This document shows positions 47,521 through 58,195 of a stretch of 64,000 nucleotides of DNA, piece by piece. This stretch comes from Apoda limacodes. Lineage: Eukaryota > Arthropoda > Insecta > Lepidoptera > Limacodidae. Each line of letters starts with the position of its first letter. The stretch's first letter is position 1. Location: the NCBI GenBank assembly GCA_946406115.1, contig OX291556.1, forward strand, positions 10,756,501 to 10,820,500, given 5' to 3'. Under the pieces are notes generated by a model. It was not told where the DNA came from, did no database searches, and saw only the letters and a program-made list of their open reading frames with translations. A program made the position numbers and the translations under genes.

Positions 47521-47893
47521 ATGTCTTCGTCGTCAGATGAGTTTAATATAAATGCGACACCGCCATGTATTGTTAATGGGGCTCAAGAAATAAATATGAT
47601 CCTGTTACCACCGAAGCCTTCATTAAGACAAGTAGGTACATAAGCTCATACGACAGTTTTATTACCTGGAGAAACAAGAAAAAAACACGACTACGTTTTC
47701 AAAGAATGTCATCAGCTTACTTTGGGGAAAATTTCCAAAAAAATCATGTTGAAGAGCATTCTGAAGCCCAAAAATTATCAGCATTTCTAAAAAGGAAGTC
47801 AGATGGGTATGTAAGTAAAATCTTGAAAGCATTTACGGGAGAAAATGTAAAAAAAATATTAATGAAGCTGCAGACGATACATATTTACACTTA
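47521..47893 (+). pseudogene. Degenerate Crypton-like tyrosine recombinase
   Basis: The first frame from ATG 47521 encodes MSSSSDEF...NMILLPPKPSLRQ and ends at a stop near 47640. A one-base frame change then gives ISSYDSFITWRNKKKTRL, FQRMSSAYFGENFQ and KLSAFLKRKSDGYVSKILKA, FTGENVKKILM, and a second shift gives NEAADDTYLHLT before a stop. This order (LLP, Y..F..W...KK, YFGE, KL.AFLKRKSDG, FT.ENV..FL.EA.D..YL) is that of the N-terminal, SAM-like core-binding part of the Crypton-type recombinases that are common in insects. A middle piece between YFGE and KLSAF is missing, and the catalytic Arg/His/Tyr domain is absent. It is a fragment of a mobile element or of a domesticated relative. Family assignment is from memory. 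Confidence 0.5.
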
Positions 47894-48628
47894 ACTTAAA
47901 CTTAACTTTATAGTGATTTCAAAAATTAAAAATTAAATGTTTTAAGTATATGTAAGTTTTTCGCCTCATATATTTATTTATTCATTCGCAAATGTGATGA
48001 AAAACATTGTGTGTAACGGCGGTACGGCAATTACAAACTCAAGTCATATAAGCCTGCGGCCTTAGGCTTCTAAATAGTTCGTTACTTAATTTCTCCTTAC
48101 CGTCCTTAATATACCCTTAATATACAATGTACCATTACACTAAAACGATATGAAAAGTTCAAATTACCTTGAACACAAAAAGGACATCGATTCCGGATTA
48201 CTAAAAAAGAAAAAATAACACTTTTATGGACAGAAAAGGTGACAGTAAATGTTTTTTTTGCATGGTGATAGACACACAAATAGTGAAACAATATTCCTCA
48301 ATCATTTCAAATATCGGACTGACCAGTAACTGAGAGAAACCGCGCTGGAATAAAAATAAATAAACATGTTTTTAACTTCTTTTTTTCAATGTAATTCTGT
48401 GATTAAATTTTTGTTCCTGATTTCCGTTTTCGAGTAAAGCTCTATACAAATATCAGCCATGAGGCCGATGCTGGATTCATAGTATTGACGGACTCGCCTC
48501 ACGGTTTGTTCTTCAAATTCTACTCATCCAGCAAAGGGTTATTTTACGGCTCGACAGTTATGTACTATTAATTTAAACAAAACAATGATCCTAGTACCCT
48601 TTTGCGTTCGAATAAACATTTTCATCGG
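47894..48628. other. Non-coding stretch
   Basis: No gene that I can support. The minus-strand 61-codon frame at 48106-48291 has no motif. Confidence 0.45.
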
Positions 48629-48709
48629 CATCGTGGTTATTCGACCATATTAACACATCGTGGTTATTCGACCATATCAACACATCGTGGTCATTCGACC
48701 ATATTAACA
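48629..48709. repeat. 27-bp tandem repeat, three units
   Basis: Units at 48629, 48656 and 48683 begin CATCGTGGTTATTCGACC and differ at one or two bases each. Confidence 0.9.
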
Positions 48710-50329
48710 CATTGAGCTCTTTTTCATGCTTCGATGTTTTTCAATAAATTAACTTTGCCTTTAGTAATGAACTCTTAATCTAAAGTTGCCGTAAATTTAT
48801 TTAACATTGTTTATTGTATTTTAATCGGAATAAGAACAAATTATTTATATATTTTTTATGAAACACCAGTTAAGTATAAATGTTATTCAAATAATATGTT
48901 TTACTAAGAATAAAACTCTTGTGTGAGTTAATACGGTAGCTTTCTTAGGTCTTTTTGACTTATACAAACTAACTAACTACTAATTCAAAATTACCACGTA
49001 CGACATAAGGACCTTTTTGACTTGGTTAAAATAATTTCATATTCTGATTCGACTGCAAATAGTTAAATTATATTTGCTATAATGATGGCTGAAATAGAGA
49101 GTCAAAGACGCAATATACGACAAAAGAAGTCATGGCTGCATGGGTAAATGGCTCTTTATGGAGAAGGAGGTGTAGGCCATAGTTCACTATGTAAGTAATG
49201 ATAATTTTAATGAAATATTTTTCATTGTCAAAAATATTTACTTGGATAGTGTGACTATTAAAAAATATACATAATTCACAGAAAAATTACAGAGTCACTA
49301 TAGTAGATAACAACAATAAAGTTCAAGTAACAATAACCTAGTTATGTTGTACGTGCAATTAGTATCTGCTGTGGCAACCAAGTAAATGAGTTTCGAATAC
49401 TAAGCTTAATTGCTTCAGACATAGAGTAAGTGTATTTACTATAACCAAGTCATGTTGCGTTGACTATCGACAAAGTTAAAATTAGTTCGGCAGGAGCAAC
49501 TTCTTTTAAGAATATTTTGCTATTTTTGAGAATTTATTCACGAAGATTATTATTGCGTCTTTAACAAAATAAAGTGTTTTAGCTATAAAAAACAAACCGC
49601 TTGACCGATTTTGCTCACACTCTTCACAGATCCAAGTCATGACATGGCGTATCGATTGATATGGTCACGAGACAAATTAGTCCATTGGTCGTTGAGATAT
49701 CGAGGGGCAAGAAAAGCTAACATACACACATACATCACTCTAAAAATGATGGAAAACGATTTTCTAGGTCTTAAAACATAAAGAAAACACAAATTTAGCG
49801 ATTTCGATTTTCGGACCTATTATAATACCTTCCCTCAAGAGAAGTTAATACCAAAGAAAATGTGTCAAATACTACGAATGGAGTTGTACGTGTGCCCAAT
49901 GAGCTACACGTTTATTTAAAATGTTCATTTAAATATTTTCAAGCAAAGTCAAGCGGTTGATAATATGCCGGTAATGTTTACTGATAAGACTTATCTGATC
50001 TTAGCAGTTAATATTGCAGGCTCCGTATTAACCACCTCGCTTTGTTATTTATGTTAAACCTCTCTTTTTCTCAGTGAAGAAATTCCACAATACGCTACTT
50101 AGGCTTTCATCATTAACTTCAATAAAGTACTTAAAAAGTAGTTTTTTAGTTGATAGTTAATATGTCCAGCAAGGTTTACATCGTTCTTGTAAAACCTTGT
50201 TTTAGACAAATTTCCACACCCAAATGTAAATAAAAACAAAATAAAAAATTACCCACTAGAAAACAGAAAGTATAAAGTTTGAGAAATCACCTTTGGCAGG
50301 TCAAAGGTGAGGTCAAGACATCCTAGGCA
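48710..50329. other. Non-coding with repeat fragments
   Basis: 49130-49190 is a short relative of the repeat at 1200. 49570-49760 (AAACCGCTTGACCGATTTTG, TTGAGATATCGAGGGGCAAG) has the style of a non-autonomous lepidopteran repeat. No gene. Confidence 0.4.
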
Positions 50330-50335
50330 TTATTT
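50330..50335 (-). terminator. Polyadenylation-like signal for the 50426-50650 frame
   Basis: Read on the minus strand, GGGAATAAATAATG lies about 90 bases past the stop of the 74-codon frame. It supports, but does not prove, that the frame is the end of a transcribed gene. Position is accurate to a few bases. Confidence 0.35.
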
Positions 50336-50425
50336 ATTCCCTTGTCACATGTGCACATTGCGCAACAAAGGTATACGGAACTCTGAGAACTGGATTTAAT
50401 ATTTTAGTACCTACAGCAACAGAAT

Positions 50426-50650
50426 TTATTTCTCAAAGGCTGGTAACATTTTATTCACTGTGCCTTCGGCGTCACTCACAATATTTTTTGCTCGTGACAT
50501 TATTTTAGTATATGCAGATAGCATAGTTTGTTGTTCTGTTTTTAGGGTTTCGTATCCAAATCGAAATAAAAATTGAACGGAGAGATCTATCATAAAAAGT
50601 TTGGGACTACTCTTTGCAATGTTAAGGATAGTCGCTCGTATGTCAACCAT
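50426..50650 (-). CDS. Hypothetical small protein or last exon, 74 codons
   Basis: From ATG at 50650 to a TAA at 50426 the frame encodes a mixed, soluble-looking sequence (MVDIRATILNIAKSSPKL, then FGYETLKTEQQTMLSAYT, IMSRAKNIVSDAEGTVNK, MLPAFEK). It has no low-complexity runs, no signal peptide and no obvious membrane segment; the second half could form amphipathic helices. I do not recognise the family. Upstream the frame stays open for 14 more codons and includes possible acceptors (TTTCATCAG, 11-13 bases before the ATG, and TGTAAG directly before it), so the ATG may be internal to a last exon. A polyadenylation-like signal follows. Its composition differs from the chance frames nearby, which are rich in Ile, Phe, Asn and Lys runs. 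It could also be a retrocopy or pseudogene. Confidence 0.45.
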   Translation of the reverse strand: MVDIRATILNIAKSSPKLFMIDLSVQFLFRFGYETLKTEQQTMLSAYTKIMSRAKNIVSDAEGTVNKMLPAFEK

Positions 50651-50659
50651 CTTACAGTC

Positions 50660-51344
50660 GACTCTGATGAAATTTTGCAGGCACGTGTCTTATGTAAGCT
50701 GTCATACAGTTATTTCCTTTAAGTGCATGATTTATTTGGTTTTTTTTTTGTGTAAAAAAGTCATTGTGATGTAACTTTTGTTAGAGAATAATGGATTTTT
50801 TAAAAAAAATCACTGTAATGGAAAATTGTTGTTAATAAAAAAAAACATTTTTGTGATCTTGTTATTTTATTGTGTGTCTGTTATGCCTTACATTTGCATT
50901 ATTTATAACGATAACAAAAAAAAAATCATCTCTCTCTTTGCCCGTGTTCTATCTAAAAAATATCTAAATACTTTAGTCTCAGGTAATGCTCCAGCAAATG
51001 TGGACAAGAGGGTTACTACATATCGATGGTTACTACCTTGTTGTCCTCCCATGCTGTATATGATATATTAATAGTTTCCTTTATTAATTCTTTTTTAAAA
51101 AAATTAGGAAAAGCCGTAGGGTTTCTCTAATTGAGATAATTTAGATGAAGCAACTGTATCCCAGGAAAGTTATTTTCTCAGAATCATACTCAAAAGACTT
51201 TCTTAGACTTATTTTCTCTTGTCAAATGAAGGCATCAACATATTGCATGCAGTAGCATTTTCAGGGATTTGGATGTCAAATTCTCTTGTTCTGGCTCTTC
51301 TACAAGAGGAGAATCACATACAGCACAAGTGCAGAAAGCAAACG
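50660..51344. other. Non-coding stretch
   Basis: AT-rich with A-runs. The 97-codon plus-strand frame at 50778-51071 is Lys/Phe/Ile-rich with no motif and is not supported. Confidence 0.45.
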
Positions 51345-52005
51345 CTGTACTCGGTAACAAAACACGTGCATTTTCATCCTTTTGTGACCTGACCAGTCCG
51401 TATATTCAGTTCTATTGTCTTTTTCCGCATATGCTTTCGTCTTTATGCAAGCATTAATATAAACGTTTTCTGTCTTTATTCGATTTTAAACTGCATTCAC
51501 TGCTTTTATTTCCTGTTTTATGTCAGAACTAGATACATAACTAAAACTAAAGTAAGCGAGACACTTTTCAAGTGACTTTTTGTGTTGCTTAGACATAAAA
51601 CATTAAAAATAAAATAGCATTAAACATTTTAGGTCACTTTTAAGTTTGAAAATGTTTGTACTCTAGTAATATTTCAAGAGAAGAAATGTTACTTACATGT
51701 AATAACAAAGTTAAAGAATTACCAGCTGGCGCCGTTCCGAGTCTCGAGGTTAAATGAAGAGCAATGCATACACGAATACAAAGTACTTGGCAAACTTTTA
51801 AGGATGTTAAAACCATTGGCGCTACTGCCTTCACGAAAAATATATCTTTCTACCCACCGAAGCTATGAAAACGTGAGTTTAAAATTTTATCCACCGCTTA
51901 ACAGTCATGCTTTCCCGAGGGTTGACCAATTGCTGCGTAATACGAGCATGTTCTTACGTGCTAACGACGAATACTGGTATTCTGTTGTGTAACGTAACCC
52001 TTGGT
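51345..52005 (+). repeat. Duplicated block C, copy C2 (end of unit 2)
   Basis: Matches C1 (25775-26470) in the same orientation and marks the right end of the tandem duplication. It carries the 83-bp identical core at 51711-51793. The minus-strand 64-codon frame has a stop in C1. Confidence 0.8.
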
Positions 52006-53060
52006 CTTAAATACTAGAGTCACAGTAATACCTGTAATTCTAAACTCGGTGATGAGTAGAGAACGCAGGGCCAATACATTTTTTGGTTGTTAAATAAAAA
52101 TAACTAGAAAAGCTTGAAATTTTTTTAGTAGGCATTCAGGTTTAAATTTTTTAGACTTAAGACTTCGAGTCTGGACTAAAAAACTGAGTGACATATTGAA
52201 ACTGTCACAACGTTAGTAAATTTGTGTCTGGAACTATTATTAAAAATTGTAATCTACACAACAATAGCATTAAATTGTCAAATTAAGAAATTTGTAAGTA
52301 TTGAGAATTGGGATTTAAATGCTATTGATACTTGTTTAAACAACATGAAATAAATTCATTTATTCGCTTTGCAGACATGTAACACGGGCAGTAACAAATC
52401 CAAAAAATATATATTTAAATAAATAAAAAAACCCGACTGCAAAAACATTAAGAGGATACGATTCGCGGCGCCTCGCAGTGTCCTTCATACAAACTAATTT
52501 GTCATTTGTTTTTGACATTTACTGATCACTCACTTTAAAATTTGAAAAAATTTTGTGGTGCAGAGAAGTACAAAATTACCGCAATGCTACCTACATAATA
52601 TCCAAAACACTAGGTAATTCAAATTTGTTGTATTTCACATGAATAACCTCATTTTATGATCTTGTAGATCATTTGAAGTTATTTTGTCTATAAAAGTTGT
52701 GAAATGTCATAAACAGCTTGGAGATGGATATAAGAAAACCAGTAATTTTGTATAAACCTGGCCTATCTTTTACTCGTTAAATTGCATTCTTTAGAATCAA
52801 CTGTTCCTAATTCTATGATCCTAAAACATTTTAATTGATGACAAGGAAATTATAAATAAAATTAGTGTTAGTGTATTAAGTAAAGGAACTTTTTGTTACA
52901 ACAAACTTGTGCATTTCTTTGAATAGTCGTGTTAAGAGTTTTGTCAGAATTGTTTAGCAAATACAAAATACAAATACAAATATTTTTTGCCTTTGATTGC
53001 GGCGTACAAATATTTAAGCATGCACTGAAATACACCGTTCTAAAAAAAAATATATTAAAA
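52006..53060. other. Non-coding stretch
   Basis: I see no gene and no repeat I can name. Confidence 0.45.
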
Positions 53061-53453
53061 GATACAATGCTAATTATATTAAATAATTCCCCATAAAGTC
53101 GTTTATTGTGTAGTAACATTTTTCTGTAAGAATTGACACTAATCTTTTTTGAAAAACTGTAATGTAACAACTGTAGCAAAATAGTTTATGAAGTAGGTAA
53201 TTGACACTTATCTTTTTTGAACAACTGTAAAAAAATAGTTTATGAAGTAGGTACCAAGATACAATGCTAATTATATTAAATAATTCCCCATAAAGTCGTT
53301 TATTGTGTAGTAACATTTTTCTGTAAGAATTGACACTAATCTTTTTTGAAAAACTGTAATGTAACAACTGTAGCAAAATAGTTTATGAAGTAGGTAATTG
53401 ACACTTATCTTTTTTGAACAACTGTAAAAAAATAGTTTATGAAGTAGGTACCT
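53061..53453. repeat. 197-bp perfect tandem duplication with a nested repeat
   Basis: 53061-53257 is repeated at 53258-53453 with no difference that I can find over 195 bases. Inside each unit, two parts beginning AATTGACACT and ending ATGAAGTAGGTA are themselves related. Identical frames of 85-103 codons on the minus strand arise from the duplication and are not genes. Confidence 0.9.
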
Positions 53454-53714
53454 ACTTCTTAAACTAAAACGGTACGAAGCAAAGTTTAAATTCGTACTTA
53501 ACTGATAAAAGTGGCTCGAAGAGTGCACGAACTTGTTTGTGGTCTTACTTTTTACCTTAGGATAAACTTTTGATCTGTTTGTTTACTAATGTTACTACTG
53601 TATAAGAGCACTTTGCCTTGTCTTAGTGTACCAAGAATGTTTATGGTCATACAACATAAATGAAGTAGGTAGCAAAAAAGGTTACATAGATAATCATATG
53701 TTTAAAAAAAGTGC

Positions 53715-53935
53715 AGTGTAAGTTGGAATCGCGCACTGAGCGTTCCGAAGCTACCATCATTTACGTAATTTACAAACACAAACAAAAAATAAGTGTGCTG
53801 CTAAGCGGTCACCTATCCTAGTACTGACGAAGCTCGACGTTGCTTAACTTTGAATATTGTTTCCATCCAACAAACAAACGTTACTGTTTCTCTTAAAAAT
53901 AAGCTAGATGGCGCTGTAACGGTAATTTAAGACAG
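53715..53935 (-). mobile_element. 5S-rRNA-derived SINE-like element, copy 1
   Basis: On the minus strand, AAAGTTAAGCAACGTCGAGC, then GTCAGTACTAGGATAGGTGA and CCGCTTAGCAGCACAC follow the 3' half of insect 5S rRNA (GAAGTTAAGCAAC, TTAGTACTTGGATGGGTGACCGCC). It is joined to a tail that ends in the GCGCGAGTCCGACTCGC-type sequence found across the window. The 5' half of 5S, including the A box, is replaced by unrelated sequence (TTACAGCGCCATCTAGCTT). Confidence 0.7.
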
Positions 53936-53940
53936 TAGAT

Positions 53941-54120
53941 GACACCTTTTTTGTTGGAAACACGATATTTAAAGTAACGTCGGGCTTGGTCAGTGATTGG
54001 ATGGGTGACCGCTTGGCGGCACACTTTTGGTTTTTTTTTTTGTGTTCGTAAATTGCGTAAAACCGTGGTACGGAACCCACGGTGGACTAGTCCGACTTGT
54101 ACTTGACCGATGTTAATAAT
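53941..54120 (+). mobile_element. 5S-rRNA-derived SINE-like element, copy 2
   Basis: AACGTCGGGCTTGGTCAGTG followed by ATTGGATGGGTGACCGCTTG is the best match to 5S in the window, including the C-box-like GGATGGGTGACC. The tail runs GTGGTACGGAACCC and AGTCCGACTTGTACTTGACC. It lies head to head with copy 1. Confidence 0.7.
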
Positions 54121-54124
54121 ACGC

Positions 54125-54240
54125 ATGTAAATTTACGTAATTTTCCGAACACAAACAAAAACAAAACGTGTGCCGCTAAGCGGTTACCCATCCAATCACT
54201 GACCAAGCCAAGTTGTTAATATGAATAATCGACATAAATT
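54125..54240 (-). mobile_element. 5S-rRNA-derived SINE-like element, copy 3
   Basis: Minus-strand reading: CTTGGCTTGGTCAGTGATTG, GATGGGTAACCGCTTAGC, then the TTTGTTTTTGTTTGTGTTC linker. It is shorter than the other copies. Confidence 0.6.
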
Positions 54241-54869
54241 AGTAACTACTCCTTTTTGTTTAACGAAATTGTAGCTAAAAAAATGGATTCCGTAGTATGG
54301 GTCGAAGTACAACAGTCAGCAGCAACTACATCTAAGCAAATAAAAATAAAACCACAACAAAGGCTTGTGGTCGGCGAAAAAGCAAAGTTAACTGAATTGT
54401 GCTCTAACAATGTTTGGTCCGTTTCGTAACAGTTTTTATTATCATTTTATCTCTATTCTACTTTTTGAATTCCTGGTTAGGTGTCATAAAAAATAACATT
54501 ATGATGTTTATCCCCAGAGGGGTAGTTAGAGATATCACGAATTTATAATATATAATACTTAACATCCACGTTTCATCATCAATTAAAGTTCTTTTATTCA
54601 TAGTCTTGTTATTAAATCTTCCATCATATTTTTTAATATTTCAAAAAGCCGTTGATTTTGAAAAACCAACAATAACCTTGTAGAAACAACGCTAAGGAAA
54701 GATATAAGTGGCAAAAGTGATATCAAAAGTGTAAAAAAAAATTATTAAACGTGTAGACTTTTAATTCCAAAACACCTCCAAGCTACTAAATCTGGGGGCG
54801 CTGTAGTACCCCCGCCAAAACGAGCCAAGCGAAGCGCACTCCCTACCTTTTCTCAAAGCGCTTCGTCGT
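54241..54869. other. Non-coding stretch
   Basis: AT-rich, nothing supported. Confidence 0.45.
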
Positions 54870-55160
54870 TTTTAGGGTTCCGTACCCGAAGGATAATAAG
54901 TGGAACCCTATTACTAAGGCTTCGCTGTCCGTCCGTCTGTCACCAGGCTGTATCTCATGAACCATGATAGTTAAACAGTTGAAATGTTCACAGAAGATGT
55001 ATTTCTGTTGCCGCTATAACAACAAATAATAAAAAACAGAATAAAATAAATATTTAAGGGAATAAAATAAATAATAATTACCCATAAAACAAACGTGATT
55101 TTTATAGATAATGGTACGGAACCCTTCCTGCGCGAGTCCGACTCGCACTTGGCCGATTTT
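54870..55160 (+). repeat. Interspersed repeat ending in the GCGAGTCCGACTCGC tail
   Basis: Opens TTTTTAGGGTTCCGTACCC, continues TGGAACCCTATTACTAAGG and CTGTCCGTCCGTCTGTC, and ends GGTACGGAACCCTTCCTGC, GCGAGTCCGACTCGCACTTG. This is a very abundant lepidopteran repeat. Its end is shared with the 5S-derived elements, which suggests one retrotransposition partner recognises the common tail (inference). Confidence 0.7.
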
Positions 55161-55259
55161 TTTAACCCTTTGAGTTTGGATTATATCGACTAAACAAAAG
55201 TCTTGGGATATGATGTCAATAGAAGACTTATTAAACATATTAAGTTTTAATTGAATAGC

Positions 55260-55760
55260 TCTTTATTGATGTCTAAAAAAACCCGATTTCGTCACTGACT
55301 CACTGATGATCATCAAAATTCTTAGGGTACTTCTTGAAGTCCTAGAAAGCTGAAATTTGGTATGTAAGCTAGTATTATTACACAAACAACAAAAACATTC
55401 TAAAACTTGGAACTTTTAACCGCCAACCCCTTTACCTAGGGGATGGAAGTTTGTATGAAACTTCCGCAAATTTTGATGCTGGAGGTCTGAAAATTGATAA
55501 AGGGACACCTTGTTATAAATAATAAAATACCTTATTAATACATATTTCAAGATTTTTAGTAAATCATCCCCACTCTTTAAATTAAGGGAGGGAAGTTTGT
55601 ATTGGTTTACCCATAAACTTAATTTCATGCTAGGGATCTGAAAATTATAAAAGTACAGAGACTTCTTATTACAAATAAAAAAATCCTGTTTCATGTTTTT
55701 CAAAAAAAACATCACCCCTATATTAGGGGATAAAAGTTTATATGGGGCTTTCGTCAGGTT
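55260..55760. repeat. Non-autonomous repeat with three similar internal blocks
   Basis: Blocks near 55430, 55575 and 55720 each carry CCCC-flanked sequence followed by GGGATGGAAGTTTGTAT or a variant, then a GGTCTGAAAATT-like phrase. The two overlapping frames of 80-99 codons come from the repeat. Confidence 0.55.
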
Positions 55761-56483
55761 TCGGAATATGACTACATTATTATACTTATATTATTACTAT
55801 ACGTATGTACTTCGTAAATGTGGTGACAAGTATATGCAAAAGAAAACTTCTACGGAGATGGGAAATCGCAATGGTGTTGGCCCCAGTTGTTGTAAGATAA
55901 AAATCGTTATAAACTGTATCAGAGGTCTAACTTAAAAATTTGATAATATAGTAAACCAATCGACTTACGCGAATATAGTTTTTTTTATAATGTAACCCTT
56001 AAAAAAACAAGCAACATAAAAATATGTTCATAAGCAACTTACATAAAGAAGTGATATCCGACTAAAAACATTTTCATGTAAAATGTTGCCAAGACGAGAC
56101 CGTATGGCTCGCACTGCCAAAAAGTTATCAGTATAAGTATAGCTATATAGTATAAGTTGATCTAAAACGGAAAACTGCATATCTATGTCTTGTCTTTCTA
56201 CCATTTCCGTACGTTTTTCCGTATAAGTCGCAATCTTTTGATGCCGTCTACATTGATTATTTCACAACAATGTAGTTTATTTGAATAACAATAACCGCCA
56301 TACATTAAGAAAACAAAATATTTTCAGCCATTTTTTATGCCGTTGACGATTTTGCTATTTGACGGACAAAACCATTGACTACCAGCAATCGCGTCGCTAG
56401 TCAGTTGCCGCTTACGACCGTGTAGCGTTAAGTTTATTTCTAACGGTTATGTATTGTATATATAATTTATTAGGCTATAAATA
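55761..56483. other. Non-coding stretch
   Basis: Nothing supported. Confidence 0.45.
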
Positions 56484-56670
56484 ACTACTTCGCGGCTCTG
56501 TTGGCAGTAGGAACTGTCTGCTGATCCGAGGTGTGCGGGTTCGGTCCCCGCACATGACAAGCAATGATATGTGTTTGTACCAAGTCTGGGTGTTTTCTAT
56601 TTAGGTATAATAATATGTTTCTTTAATTATTTATTTATGTATGATGTATTGTGAAGTTTGTGGTTCAGTA
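56484..56670 (+). mobile_element. tRNA-derived SINE
   Basis: GCGGCTCTGTTGGCAGTAGG (A-box-like) and GCGGGTTCGGTCCCCGCAC (a strong B box within an intact acceptor-type stem) are followed by a tail with AGTCTGGGTGTTTTCTATTT, the pattern of a common moth SINE. The anticodon region does not fold like a real tRNA and the tail is long, so this is a SINE and not a tRNA gene. Confidence 0.7.
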
Positions 56671-58195
56671 AAATAATTTTCTAAAAACTTTCTGTTATCG
56701 CAAAAAAGTTAAAATACATTTTGATCCTTAAGATTAAAGCTTTAAGCTTTTTTTATTTGACACAATTTAGCTGTTATATTATACTGTGGTAGGTATTATT
56801 GTCGCTATTCCTATTATTAAAGCTCACATTTTTTTACATATATAAAGTTATAGAATTAGAAAAAAAAACAAACATGTTAATATTTAGGTGCATAGCTGTA
56901 TATTGGATGGAATAAAAGTCCGAGAATCTATCGTAGTAAGATAATTATTAAACCAAGCTTAATCATAAAAGTGTCGTCTACCCTTCTTTTATAAAAAGAA
57001 CGAGAAAGCTTAAAATACTTTTTTATAGTATAAATATATTTAAATTACTTTAAGATTATGAAAGCATATGAAGACTAATAACGTACTTCTGTTTTCCTAA
57101 TATTTTAACAGATTTTTTTTAAGAAGTAGAAACAATCAGTTAATTTTTTGTTGTTTTCGGTATCAACGATCATATTTAAATCGTAATTTTAATAAAAACC
57201 TGAGTATTGACTAATAATTATGTGCAATAAACTGAAATAACTTTTATCAACGCACCTGCTTTTGTTCAACGTAGGAACTTTGGACCAAAACTAATAAAAA
57301 AGTTACGAAAGTGCATACGTGCTGTGTTCCCTCACAGCAACTTCGTAACTGTTGTATCTTAGTGCCTATTGTAACTGTTCTAAGAATGTTATACACACAT
57401 AAAGTCTGCATAGGCACTACCTAAATATTAGTTTCTTATGGATGACAGGAATATTTGGTCTTTCCGTCCACGTACTATCGGTATCGATAATAATCGGTAA
57501 CAGACTTTTCGCCGGCCAAGAAATTAAACACGGATTGCAATATTGAAACCCACACGTCCTACAAAACGTCGGTCCAAAAGTATGCTGTGTGCTGGAAAGC
57601 TGACGCTGCGGTATAAGTATGGTTCAGTTAATTATTCTTTAGAAAAGATCACTATGATAGGATAGTTTCCAGGAGGATTGTCAGAATTTGAACGGCCTCC
57701 GGGCATTACAAAAAAACATTTATTTACTTACGAAAAAAGCCCGAGGGCAACTTAGACAGGAAAATATAAAGCAATTCCTCCCAAGACTATTAGTGATCTC
57801 GTAATCGACTACAAGGCTAATAAACCATGTAGCTGAATTTTATGAATACGTCTGCTCGGGGCTTATTTTTAACTTCTTAGTAGATTTGCAGTCGGATTAC
57901 TGTTTTTGTTAAAAAAATAGTTTATTTTTTTATTTTTAGTAGCCGTCTATTAAGCAAATTTCAAATGTCAAAGTCGAAAGTCAATAAATAACTAAAGAAA
58001 CTTAGAACTTACTAACCTTTTTTCTTCGAACCCTGAATTAGTCAAGCGGACGAATGATCAGAAAGAAAGGATAGCAAAATACAAGGGTTCGGTTTTTACC
58101 ACGTATCTACGGAATCCCAAAAACAAATGATCGAAAATTTATGACGAACCTATTAGCGTTGAAGTTACTTTTTACCGTTTATTTAGCTACTATGA
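56671..58195. other. Non-coding stretch with one hairpin
   Basis: 57301-57350 can fold (AGTTACGAA with TTCGTAACT, GCTGTG with CACAGC). 57865-57930 is a repeat piece also found at 40115. No gene. Confidence 0.4.

Noticed and set aside
51640..51834. 64-codon minus-strand gene in block C
   Set aside because: C1 carries a stop right after the shared region; identity there is DNA-level over both strands.
52868..53528. Repeated 85-103-codon minus-strand proteins
   Set aside because: Identical because of the 197-bp tandem duplication; Phe/Tyr/Lys-rich, without motifs.
53960..54040. A 5S rRNA gene
   Set aside because: Only the 3' half is present, with changes and a repeat-type tail; no complete 120-base 5S unit or terminator arrangement.
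56484..56580. A tRNA gene
   Set aside because: Only A- and B-box-like elements are clear, the middle does not fold like a tRNA, and a SINE-type tail follows.
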